DNA of 53,689 bases from Saccoglossus kowalevskii. Lineage: Eukaryota; Hemichordata; Enteropneusta; Harrimaniidae. This document shows, piece after piece, positions 10,967-22,320 of the stretch (position 1 is the stretch's first letter; every line of letters starts with the position of its first letter). The stretch covers positions 1 to 53,689 of the forward strand of contig NW_003139501.1 of NCBI RefSeq assembly GCF_000003605.2. The letters are read 5' to 3'. Below the pieces are notes generated by a model, which was not told the origin of the DNA, ran no database searches, and saw nothing but the letters and a program-made list of their open reading frames with translations. The position numbers were made by a program, and so were the translations under genes.

Positions 10967-11450
10967 CTGTCAGTGTAATTCATGCATTGTAGTATACACT
11001 GCAGCCCTGCCAGTGGAATTCATGCATTGTAGTATATATTTCACTCTGTCAGTGTAGTTCATGCTTTGTAGTATCTATTGCAGCCCTGCCAGTGGCATTC
11101 ATGCATTGTAGTATATATTGCATCCCTGCCAGTGGCATTCATGCATTGCAATATATATTGCACCCTGTCAGTGTAATTCATACATTGTATTATCTATTAC
11201 AGCCCTGTCAGTGGAATTCATGCAGTGTAGTATATATTGCAGCCCTGCCAGTGGAATTCATGCATTGTAGTATCTATTGCAGCCCTGCCAGTGGAATTCA
11301 TGCATTGTAGTATCTATTGCAGCCCTGCCAGTGGAATTCATGGATTGTATTATATATTGCAGCCGTGTCAGTGGAATTCATGCAATGTAGTATCTATTGC
11401 AGCGCTGCCAATGAAATTCCCGCATTGTAGTATATATTGCAGCCCTGTCA
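10967..11450 (+). repeat. 477-bp higher-order unit, copy 2
   Basis: This is a direct repeat of 10,490-10,966 at an offset of 477, with the palindrome at 11,147-11,162. Near the right edge copy 1 passes into GCACCCTGTCAGTGTAATTC, while this copy passes into GCAGCCCTGTCAG and CATACATTG, so the tandem stops here. The near identity of adjacent copies suggests a recent local duplication. Confidence 0.9.
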
Positions 11451-12490
11451 GTGGAATTCATACATTGTAGTATCTATTGCAGCCCTGCCAGTGGAATTCA
11501 TGCATTGTAGTGTATATTGAAGCCCTTTCAGTGGAATTCATGCATTGTAGTATATATTGCAGCCCTTTCAGTGGAATTCATGCATTGTAGTATCTATTGC
11601 AGCCCTGCCAGTGGAATTCATGGATTGTATTATATATTGCAGCCGTGTCAGTGGAATTCATGCAATGTAGTATCTATTGCAGCGCTGCCAATGGAATTCC
11701 CGCATTGTAGTATATATTGCACCCTGTCAGTGTAATTCATGCATTGTAGTATCTATTGCGCCCCTGTCAGTGGAATTCATGCATTGTGGTATTAATTGCA
11801 GCCCTGTCAGTGGAATTCATGCATGGTAGTAAATATTGCAGCCCTGTCAGTGGAATTCATGCTTTGTAGTATCTATTGCAGCACTGCCAATGGAATTCAT
11901 GCATTGTGGTATTTATTGCAGCCCTGTCATTGGAATTCATGCATTGTAGTGTCTATTGCAGCCCTGCTAGTGGAATTCATGCAGTGTAGTATCTATTGCA
12001 GCCCTGCCAGTGGAATTCATGCATTGTGGTATCTATTGCAGTCCTGCCAGTGGAATTCATTGATTGTAGTATATATTCCAGCCCTGCCACTGGAATTCAT
12101 GGACTGTATTATATATTTCAGCCCTGCCAGTGGAATTCATGCATTGTAGTATATATTGCACCCTTTCTGTAGATTCCATGCATTGTTGTATCTATTACAA
12201 CCATGTCAGTGAAATTTATGCATTGCAGTGTCTATTGCAGCCCTGCCAGTGGAATTCATGCATTGTAGTATATATTGCAGCCCTGCCAGTGGAATACATG
12301 CATTGTAGTATCCATTGCAGCCCTGCCAGTGGAATTCATGCATTGTAGTATATATTGCAGCCCTGCCAGTGGAATTTATGCTTTGTAGTATCTATTGCAG
12401 CACTGCCAGTGGCATTCATGCATTGAAGTATATATTGCAGCCCTGTCAGTGTAATTCATGCTTTGTAGTATCTATTGCAGCCCTGCCAGT
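11450..12490 (+). repeat. F block then M marker block, copy 2
   Basis: Two F rounds lead through TATTGCGCCCCTGTCAG into M: GCATGGTAGTAAATATTG, TGG monomers, CTGCTAGTGG, AGTCCTGCC, ATTGATTG, CCACTGG, GGACTG and the GTTGTATC monomer. From about 11,700 to 12,490 the sequence matches 18,759-19,549 at an offset of 7,059. Before that the offset is 7,019, because the other copy holds one extra 40-bp monomer. Confidence 0.9.
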
Positions 12491-13450
12491 GGAATTCATG
12501 CATTGTAGTATATATTGCACCCTGTCAGTGTAATTCATGCTTTGTAGTATCTATTGCAGCCCTGCCAGTGGCATTCATGCATTGTAGTATATATTGCATC
12601 TCTGCCAGTGGCATTCATGCATTGTAGTATATATTGCACCCTGTCAGTGTAATTCATGCTTTGTAGTATCTATTGCAGCCCTGCCAGTGGCATTCATGCA
12701 TTGTAGTATATATTGTATCCCTGCCAGTGGCATTCATGCATTGTAGTATATATTGCACCCTGTCAGTGTAATTCATGCATTGTAGTATCTATTGCAGCCC
12801 TGCCAGTGGAATTCATGCATTGTAGTATCTATTGCAGCCCTGCCAGTGGAATTCATGCATTGTTGTATCCATTGCAGCCCTGCCAGTGGAATTCATGCAT
12901 TGTAGTATATATTGCACCCTGTCATTGTAATTCATGCTTTGTAGTATTTATTGCAGCCCTGCCAGTGGCATTCATGCATTGTAGTATATATTGCATCCCT
13001 GCCAGTGGAATTCATGCATTGCAATATATATTGCACCCTGTCAGTGTAATTCATACATTGTATTATCTATTACAGCCCTGTCAGTGGAATTCATGCAGTG
13101 TAGTATATATTGCAGCCCTGCCAGTGGAATTCATGCATTGTAGTATCTATTGCAGCCCTGCCAGTGGAATTCATGCATTGTAGTATCTATTGCAGCCCTG
13201 TCAGTGGAATTCATGCAGTGTAGTGTCCATTGAAGACCTGTCAGTGGCATTCATGCAGTGTAGTATATATTGCACCCTGTCAGTAGAATTCATGCAATGT
13301 AGTATCTATTGCAGCCCTGTCAGTGGAATTCATGCAGTGTAGTGTCCATTGCAGCCCTGTCAGTGGAATTCATGCTTTGTAGTATCTATTGCAGCCCTGC
13401 CAGTGGCATTCATGCATTGTAGTATATATTGCAGCCCTGCCAGTGTAATT
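12491..13450 (+). repeat. B/P block
   Basis: A full B series runs GCATCTCTGCC near 12,597, TGTATCCC near 12,714, a 39-bp GTCATTGTAATTC monomer near 12,922 and a palindrome at 13,020-13,035. A P series with the rare GAAGACCTG near 13,232 follows. From about 12,970 to 13,913 it matches 51,000-51,943 at an offset of 38,030. Related but less exact series lie at 39,200-40,260 and 45,420-46,460. Confidence 0.88.
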
Positions 13451-14750
13451 CATGCATTGTAGTGTATATTGAAGCCCTTTCAGTGGAATTCATGCATTGT
13501 AGTATATATTGCAGCCCTTTCAGTGGAATTCATGCATTGTAGTATCTATTGCAGCCCTGCCAGTGGAATTCATGCATTGTAGTATCTATTGCAGCCCTGC
13601 CAGTGGAATTCATGGATTGTATTATATATTGCAGCCGTGTCAGTGGAATTCATGCAATGTAGTATCTATTGCAGCGCTGCCAATGGAATTCCCGCATTGT
13701 AGTATATATTGTAGCCCTGTCAGTGGAATTCATTCATTGTAGTATCTATTGCAGCCCTGCCAGTGGAATTCATGCATTGTAGTGTATATTGAAGCCCTTT
13801 CAGTGGAATTCATGCATTGTAGTATATATTGCAGCCCTTTCAGTGGAATTCATGCATTGTAGTATATATTGCAGCCCTGCCAGTGGAATTCATGCATTGT
13901 AGTATCTATTGCAGCCCTGCCAGTGGAATTCATGCATTGTAGTATATATTGCAGCCCTGTCAGTGGAATTCATGCAGTGTAGTATATATTGCAGCCCTGC
14001 CAGTGGAATTCATGCATTGTAGTATCTATTGCAGCCCTGCCAGTGGAATTCATGCATTGTAGTATCTATTGCAGCCCTGCCAGTGGAATTCATGGATTGT
14101 ATTATATATTGCAGCCGTGTCAGTGGAATTCATGCAATGTAGTATCTATTGCCGCGCTGCCAATGAAATTCCCGCATTGTAGTATATATTGCAGCCCTGT
14201 CAGTGGAATTCATACATTGTAGTATCTATTGCAGCCCTGCCAGTGGAATTCATGCATTGTAGTGTATATTGAAGCCCTTTCAGTGGAATTCATGCATTGT
14301 AGTATATATTGCAGCCCTTTCAGTGGAATTCATGCATTGTAGTATATATTGCAGCCCTGCCAGTGGAATTCATGCATTGTAGTATCTATTGCAGCCCTTT
14401 CAGTGGAATTCATGCATTGTAGTATCTATTGCAGCCCTGCCAGTGGAATTCATGCATTGTAGTATCTATTGCAGCCCTGCCAGTGGAATTCATGGATTGT
14501 GTTATATATTGCAGCCGTGTCAGTGGAATTCATGCAATGTAGTATCTATTGCAGCGCTGCCAATGGAATTCCCGCACTATAGTACATATTGCAGCCCTGT
14601 CAGTGGAATTCATACATTGTAGTATCTATTGCAGCCCTGCCAGTGGAATTCATGCATTGTAGTGTATATTGAAGCCCTTTCAGTGGAATTCATGCATTGT
14701 AGTATCTATTGCAGCCCTTTCAGTGGAATTCATGCATTGTAGTATCTATT
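13451..14750 (+). repeat. F block, three rounds
   Basis: F cores near 13,680, 14,160 and 14,560 are spaced 480 and 400 bp, that is 12 and 10 monomers. Rare variants are TATTGTAGCCC with CATTCATTG near 13,710, TATTGCCGCGCTGCC near 14,150 and CACTATAGTACATATTG near 14,575. The part 13,671-14,390 matches 17,939-18,657 (offset 4,268, then 4,267). The part 14,366-14,780 matches 35,392-35,806 (offset 21,026). Confidence 0.88.
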
Positions 14751-15570
14751 GCAGCCCTGCCAGTGGAATTCATGCATTGTAGTATCTATTGCAGCCCTGC
14801 TAGTGGAATTCATGCATTGTAGTATCTATTGCAGCCCTGTCAGTGGAATTCATGCATTGTAGTATCTATTGCAGCCCTGTCAGTGGAATTCATGCATTGT
14901 ATTATCTATTGCAGCCCTGTCAGTGGAATTCATGCAGTGTAGTATATATTGCACCCTGTCAGTGTAATTCATGCATTGTATTATCTATTGCACCCTGTCA
15001 GTGTAATTCATGCATTGTGTTATCTATTGCAGCCCTGTCAGTGGAATTCATGCAGTGTAGTATATATTGCACCCTGTCAGTGGAATTCATGCATTGTAGT
15101 ATCTATTGCAGCCCTGAAAGTGGAATTCATGCATTGTATTATCTATTGCAGCCCTGTCAGTGGAATTCATGCAGTGTAGTATATATTGCAGCCCTGCCAG
15201 TTCAATTCATGCATTCTAGTATCTATTGCAGCCCTGCCAGTGGAATTCATGCATTCTAGTATCTATTGCAGCCCTTTCAGTGGAATTCATGCATTATAGT
15301 ATCTATTGCAGCCTTTTCAGTGGAATTCATGCATTGTAGTATCTATTGCAGCCCTGTCTGTGGAATTCATGCAGTGTAGTGTCCATTGAAGCCCTGTCAG
15401 TGGCATTCATGCATTGTAGTATATACTGCAGCCCTGCCAGTGGAATTCATGCATTGTAGTATCTATTGCAGCCCTGCTAGTGGAATTCATGCATTGTAGT
15501 ATCAATTGCACCCTGTCAGTGTAATTCATGCATTGTAGTATATATTGCAGCCCTGCCAGTGGAATTCATG
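14750..15570 (+). repeat. D block, copy 1
   Basis: D variants are CTGCTAGTGG, TATTATCTATTG, two GCACCCTGTCAGTGTAATTC monomers in a row, GTGTTATC, CTGAAAGTGG near 15,115, CAGTTCAATTC near 15,200, CATTCTAG and CTGTCTGTGG. The block matches 19,654-20,474 at an offset of 4,904 and most of 34,540-35,360 at 19,790. The AAAGTGG change is shared only with the 20-kb copy, so those two are closer relatives. Confidence 0.88.
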
Positions 15571-16992
15571 CAATGTAGTATCTATTGCAGCGCTGCCAAT
15601 GGTATTCCCGCACTATAGTATATATTGCAGCCCTGTCAGTGGAATTCATACATTGTAGTATCTATTGCAGCCCTGCCAGTGGAATTCATGCATTGTAGTG
15701 TATATTGAAGCCCTTTCAGTGGAATTCATGCATTGTAGTATATATTGCAGCCCTTTCAGTGGAATTCATGCATTGTAGTATATATTGCAGCCCTGCCAGT
15801 GGAATTCATGCATTGTAGTATCTATTGCAGCCCTGCCAGTGGAATTCACGCATTGTAGTATATATTGCACCCTGTCAGTGGAATTCATGCATTGTGGTAT
15901 TAATTGCAGCCCTGTCAGTGGAATTCATGCATGGTAGTAAATATTGCAGCCCTGTCAGTGGAATTCATGCTTTGTAGTATCTATTGCAGCACTGCCAATG
16001 GAATTCATGCATTGTGGTATTTATTGCAGCCCTGTGAGTGTAATTCATGCATTGTAGTATCTATTGCAGCCCTCTCAGTGGAATTCATGCTTTGTAGTAT
16101 CTATTGCAGCACTGCCAATGGTATTCATGCATTGTGGTATTTATTGCAGCCCTGTCATTGGAATTCATGCATTGTAGTGTCTATTGCAGCCCTGCCAGTG
16201 GAATTCATGCAGTGTAGTATCTCTTGCAGCCCTGTCGGTGGAATTCATGCATTGTGGTATTAATTGCAGCCCTGTCAGTGTAATTCATGCATTGTAGTAT
16301 CAATTGCAGCCCTGTCAGTGGAATTCATGCATTGTAGTATCTATTGCAGCACTGCCAATGGAATTCATGCATTGTGGTATTTATTGCAGCCCTGTCATTG
16401 GAATTCATGCATTGTAGTGTCTATTGCAGCCCTGCTAGTGGAATTCATGCAGTGTAGTATCCATTGCAGCCCTGCCAGTGGCATTCATGCATTGCAATAT
16501 ATATTGCACCCTGTCAGTGTAATTCATGCATTGTAGTATCTATTGCAGCCCTGCCAGTGTAATTCATGCATTGTAGTATTCATTGCAGCCCTGCCAGTGT
16601 AATTCATACATTGTAGTATCTATTGCAGCCCTGCTAGTGCAATTCATGCATTGTAGTATCTATTGCAGCCCTGCCAGTGGAATTCATGCATTGTAGTATC
16701 TATTGCAGCCCTGCCAGTGGAATTCATGCATTGTAGTATCTATTGCAGCCCTGCCAGTGGAATTCATGCATTGTAGTATCCATTGCAGCCCTGCCAGTGG
16801 CATTCATGCATTGCAATATATATTGCACCCTGTCAGTGTAATTCATGCATTGTAGTATCTATTGCAGCCCTGCCAATGTAATTCATGCATTGTAGTATTC
16901 ATTGCAGCCCTGCCAGTGTAATTCATACATTGTAGTATCTATTGCAGCCCTGCTAGTGTAATTCATGCATTGTAGTATCTATTGCAGCCCTT
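15571..16992 (+). repeat. F, S and Q segment
   Basis: The left part is the partner of 4,555-5,456. The middle is the partner of 8,520-9,428. The right part, 16,271-16,992, matches 32,074-32,795 at an offset of 15,803. One stretch thus overlaps three different duplications with different partners. Palindromes lie at 16,493-16,508 and 16,812-16,827. Confidence 0.88.
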
Positions 16993-17938
16993 TCAGTGGA
17001 ATTCATGCATTGTAGTATATATTGCAGCCCTTTCAGTGGAATTCATGCATTGTAGTATATATTGCAGCCCTGCCAGTGGAATTCATGCATTGTAGTATCT
17101 ATTGCAGCCCTGCCAGTGGAATTCATGCATTGTAGTATATATTGCAGCCCTGTCAGTGGAATTCATGCATTGTGGTATATATTGCAGGTCTGCCAGTGGA
17201 ATTCATGCATTGTAGTATATATTGCAGCCCTGTCAGTGGAAATCATGCAGTGTAGTATATATTGCAGCCCTGTCAGTGGAATTCATGCATTGTAGTATCT
17301 ATTGCAGCCCAGCCAATGGAATTCATGCAGTGTAGTGTCCAATGCAGCCCTGTCAGTGGAATTCATGCATTGTAGTTTCTATTGCAGCCCTGCCAGTGGA
17401 ATTCATGCATTGTAGTATATATTGCACCCTGTCAGTGTAATTCATGCATTGTAGTATCCATTGCAGCCCTGCCAGTGGAATTCATGCATTGTAGTATATA
17501 TTGCACTCTGTCAGTGTAGTTCATGCTTTGTAGTACCTATTGCAGCCCTGCCAGTGGCATTCATGCATTGTAGTATATATTGCATCCCTGCCAGTGGCAT
17601 TCATGCATTGTAGAATATATTGCACCCTGTCAGTGTAATTCATACATTGTAGTATCTATTGCAGCTCTGTCAGTGGAATTCATGCAGTGTAGTATATATT
17701 GCAGCCCTGCCAGTGGAATTCATGCATTGTAGTATCTATTGCAGTCCTGCCAGTGGAATTCATGCATTGTAGTATCTATTGCAGCCCTGTCAGTGGAATT
17801 CATGCAGTGTATTGTCCATTGAAGCCCTGGCAGTCGAATTCATGCTTTGTAGTACCTATTGCACCCGTGCCAGTGGCATTCATGCATTGTAGTATATATT
17901 GCACCCAGTCAGTGGAATTCATGCAATGTAGTATCTAT
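16993..17938 (+). repeat. Mixed block, partner of 10.2-10.7 kb and 27.7-28.2 kb
   Basis: Near 17,119-17,430 it follows 10,180-10,491, with CAGGTCTGCC at 17,185. From about 17,430 to 17,938 it follows 27,701-28,209 at an offset of 10,271, with GTAGAATATATTG, CAGTCCTGCC, GTATTGTCCATTG, CCCTGGCAGTCGAATTC and CACCCGTGCC all shared. The match stops inside a short monomer (CTATGCAG) at 17,938. Confidence 0.88.
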
Positions 17939-19549
17939 GCAGCGCTGCCATGGAATTCCCGCATTGTAGTATATATTGTAGCCCTGTCAGTGGAATTCAT
18001 TCATTGTAGTATCTATTGCAGCCCTGCCAGTGGAATTCATGCATTGTAGTGTATATTGAAGCCCTTTCAGTGGAATTCATGCATTGTAGTATATATTGCA
18101 GCCCTTTCAGTGGAATTCATGCATTGTAGTATATATTGCAGCCCTGCCAGTGGAATTCATGCATTGTAGTATCTATTGCAGCCCTGCCAGTGGAATTCAT
18201 GCATTGTAGTATATATTGCAGCCCTGTCAGTGGAATTCATGCAGTGTAGTATATATTGCAGCCCTGCCAGTGGAATTCATGCATTGTAGTATCTATTGCA
18301 GCCCTGCCAGTGGAATTCATGCATTGTAGTATCTATTGCAGCCCTGCCAGTGGAATTCATGGATTGTATTATATATTGCAGCCGTGTCAGTGGAATTCAT
18401 GCAATGTAGTATCTATTGCCGCGCTGCCAATGAAATTCCCGCATTGTAGTATATATTGCAGCCCTGTCAGTGGAATTCATACATTGTAGTATCTATTGCA
18501 GCCCTGCCAGTGGAATTCATGCATTGTAGTGTATATTGAAGCCCTTTCAGTGGAATTCATGCATTGTAGTATATATTGCAGCCCTTTCAGTGGAATTCAT
18601 GCATTGTAGTATATATTGCAGCCCTGCCAGTGGAATTCATGCATTGTAGTATCTATTGCGGCCCTGCCAGTGGAATTCATGGATTGTATTATATATTGCA
18701 GCCGTGTCAGTGGAATTCATGCAATGTAGTATCTATTGCAGCGCTGCCAATGGAATTCCCGCATTGTAGTATATATTGCACCCTGTCAGTGTAATTCATG
18801 CATTGTAGTATCTATTGCGCCCCTGTCAGTGGAATTCATGCATTGTGGTATTAATTGCAGCCCTGTCAGTGGAATTCATGCATGGTAGTAAATATTGCAG
18901 CCCTGTCAGTGGAATTCATGCTTTGTAGTATCTATTGCAGCACTGCCAATGGAATTCATGCATTGTGGTATTTATTGCAGCCCTGTCATTGGAATTCATG
19001 CATTGTAGTGTCTATTGCAGCCCTGCTAGTGGAATTCACGCAGTGTAGTATCTATTGCAGCCCTGCCAGTGGAATTCATGCATTGTGGTATCTATTGCAG
19101 TCCTGCCAGTGGAATTCATTGATTGTAGTATATATTCCAGCCCTGCCACTGGAATTCATGGACTGTATTATATATTTCAGCCCTGCCAGTGGAATTCATG
19201 CATTGTAGTATATATTGCACCCTTTCTGTAGATTCCATGCATTGTTGTATCTATTACAACCATGTCAGTGAAATTTATGCATTGCAGTGTCTATTGCAGC
19301 CCTGCCAGTGGAATTCATGCATTGTAGTATATATTGCAGCCCTGCCAGTGGAATACATGCATTGTAGTATCCATTGCAGCCCTGCCAGTGGAATTCATGC
19401 ATTGTAGTATATATTGCAGCCCTGCCAGTGGAATTTATGCTTTGTAGTATCTATTGCAGCACTGCCAGTGGCATTCATGCATTGAAGTATATATTGCAGC
19501 CCTGTCAGTGTAATTCATGCTTTGTAGTATCTATTGCAGCCCTGCCAGT
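17939..19549 (+). repeat. F block then M marker block, copy 3
   Basis: The left part is the partner of 13,671-14,390, including GTAGCCC, CATTCATTG and GCCGCGCTGCC. The right part is the partner of 11,450-12,490, with one extra monomer near 18,620. M landmarks lie at about 18,855-19,300. The match with 12 kb ends near 19,549, where GGCATTC replaces GGAATTC. Confidence 0.9.
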
Positions 19550-19574
19550 GGCATTCATGCATTGTAGTATATAT

Positions 19575-20970
19575 TGCATCCTGCCAGTGGCATTCATGCA
19601 TTGTAGTATCTATTGCAGCCCTGCTCGTGGAATTCATGTAGTGCAGTATATATTGCAGCCCTGCCAGTGGAATTCATGCATTGTAGTATCTATTGCAGCC
19701 CTGCTAGTGGAATTCATGCATTGTAGTATCTATTGCAGCCCTGTCAGTGGAATTCATGCATTGTAGTATCTATTGCAGCCCTGTCAGTGGAATTCATGCA
19801 TTGTATTATCTATTGCAGCCCTGTCAGTGGAATTCATGCAGTGTAGTATATATTGCACCCTGTCAGTGTAATTCATGCATTGTATTATCTATTGCACCCT
19901 GTCAGTGTAATTCATGCATTGTGTTATCTATTGCAGCCCTGTCAGTGGAATTCATGCAGTGTAGTATATATTGCACCCTGTCAGTGGAATTCATGCATTG
20001 TAGTATCTATTGCAGCCCTGAAAGTGGAATTCATGCATTGTATTATCTATTGCAGCCCTGTCAGTGGAATTCATGCAGTGTAGTATATATTGCAGCCCTG
20101 CCAGTTCAATTCATGCATTCTAGTATCTATTGCAGCCCTGCCAGTGGAATTCATGCATTCTAGTATCTATTGCAGCCCTTTCAGTGGAATTCATGCATTA
20201 TAGTATCTATTGCAGCCCTTTCAGTGGAATTCATGCATTGTAGTATCTATTGCAGCCCTGTCTGTGGAATTCATGCAGTGTAGTGTCCATTGAAGCCCTG
20301 TCAGTGGCATTCATGCATTGTAGTATATACTGCAGCCCTGCCAGTGGAATTCATGCATTGTAGTATCTATTGCAGCCCTGCTAGTGGAATTCATGCATTG
20401 TAGTATCAATTGCACCCTGTCAGTGTAATTCATGCATTGTAGTATATATTGCAGCCCTGCCAGTGGAATTCATGTATTATAGTGTATATTGAAGCCATTT
20501 CAGTGGAATTCATGCATTGTAGTATCTATTGCAGCCCTTTCAGTGGAATTCATGCATTGTAGTATCTATTGCAGCCCTGCCAGTGGAATTCATGCATTGT
20601 AGTATCTATTGCAGCCCTGCCAGTGGAATTCATGGATTGTGTTATATATTGCAGCCGTGTCAGTGGAATTCATGCAATGTAGTATCTATTGCAGCGCTGC
20701 CAATGGTATTCCCGCACTATAGTATATATTGCAGCCCTGTCAGTGGAATTCATACATTGTAGTATCTATTGCAGCCCTGCAAGTGGAATTCATACATTGT
20801 AGTGTATATTGAAGCCCTTTCAGTGGAATTCATGCATTGTAGTATCTATTGCAGCCCTTTCAGTGGAATTCATGCATTGTAGTATCTATTGCAGCCCTGC
20901 CAGTGGAATTCATGCATTGTAGTATCTATTGCAGCCCTGCCAGTGGAATTCATGCATTGTAGTATATATT
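19575..20970 (+). repeat. 1,396-bp D higher-order unit, copy 1
   Basis: The unit starts after a short GCATCCTGCC monomer. It carries GCTCGTGGAATTCATGTAGTG near 19,623, then a D block, GTATTATAGTG with GAAGCCATTTCAG near 20,474, and an F core with CCAATGGTATTCCCG. The part 20,372-20,900 matches 33,505-34,033 at an offset of 13,133. Confidence 0.87.
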
Positions 20971-21826
20971 GCATCCCTGCCAGTGGCATTCATGCATTGT
21001 AGTATCTATTGCAGCCCTGCTCGTGGAATTCATGTAGTGTAGTATATATTGCAGCCCTGCCAGTGGAATTCATGCATTGTAGTATCTATTGCAGCCCTGC
21101 TAGTGGAATTCATGCATTGTAGTATCTATTGCAGCCCTGTCAGTGGAATTCATGCATTGTAGTATCTATTGCAGCCCTGTCAGTGGAATTCATGCATTGT
21201 ATTATCTATTGCAGCCCTGTCAGTGGAATTCATGCAGTGTAGTATATATTGCAGCCCTGTCAGTGTAATTCATGCATTGTATTATCTATTGCACCCTGTC
21301 AGTGTAATTCATGCATTGTGTTATCTATTGCAGCCCTGTCAGTGGAATTCATGCAGTGTAGTATATATTGCACCCTGTCAGTGGAATTCATGCATTGTAG
21401 TATCTATTGCAGCCCTGCCAGTGGAATTCATGCATTGTATTATCTATTGCAGCCCTGTCAGTGGAATTCATGCAGTGTAGTATATATTGCAGCCCTGCCA
21501 GTTCAATTCATGCATTCTAGTATCTATTGCAGCCCTGCCAGTGGAATTCATGCATTCTAGTATCTATTGCAGCCCTTTCAGTGGAATTCATGCATTGTAG
21601 TATCTATTGCAGCCCTTTCAGTGGAATTCATGCATTGTAGTATCTATTGCAGCCCTGTCTGTGGAATTCATGCAGTGTAGTGTCCATTGAAGCCCTGTCA
21701 GTGGCATTCATGCATTGTAGTATATACTGCAGACCTGCCAGTGGAATTCATGCATTGTAGTATCTATTGCAGCCCTGCTAGTGGAATTCATGCATTGTAG
21801 TATCAATTGCACCCTGTCAGTGGATT
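20971..21826 (+). repeat. 1,396-bp D higher-order unit, copy 2 (partial)
   Basis: GCTCGTGG recurs at 21,019, 1,396 bp after 19,623. Further right the offset is 1,397, because one 39-bp monomer of copy 1 is a 40-bp monomer here (GCAGCCCTGTCAGTGTAATTC near 21,252). The copy ends at a short monomer, CAGTGGATTC near 21,820, and then switches to an F block. Confidence 0.87.
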
Positions 21827-22320
21827 CATGCAATGTAGTATCTATTGCAGCGCTGCCAATGGAATTCCCGCACTGTAGTATATATTGCAGCCCTGTCAGT
21901 GGAATTCATACATTGTAGTATCTATTGCAGCCCTGCCAGTGGAATTCATGCATTGTAGTGTATATTGAAGCCCTTTCAGTGGAATTCATGCATTGTAGTA
22001 TCTATTGCAGCTCTTTCAGTGGAATTCATGCATTGTAGTATCTATTGCAGCCCTGCCAGTGGAATTCATGTATTGTAGTATCTATTGCAGCCCTGCCAGT
22101 GGAATTCATGCATTGTAGTATCTATTGCAGCCCTGCCAGTGGAATTCATGGATTGTATTATATATTGCAGCCGTGTCAGTGGAATTCATGCAATGTAGTA
22201 TCTATTGCAGCGCTGCAAATGGAATTCCCCAGTGTAGTATATATTGCAGCCCTGTCAGTGGAATTCATGCAATGTAGTATCTATTGCAGCCCTGTCAGTG
22301 GAATTCATACATTGTAGTAT
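21827..22320 (+). repeat. F block with an irregular core
   Basis: F cores lie near 21,857 and 22,215. The second is irregular: GCTGCAAATGG followed by TTCCCCAGTG, with the usual CGCATTG sequence shortened. CATACATTG and GCAGCTTGTCAG then lead into T variants. Confidence 0.82.
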
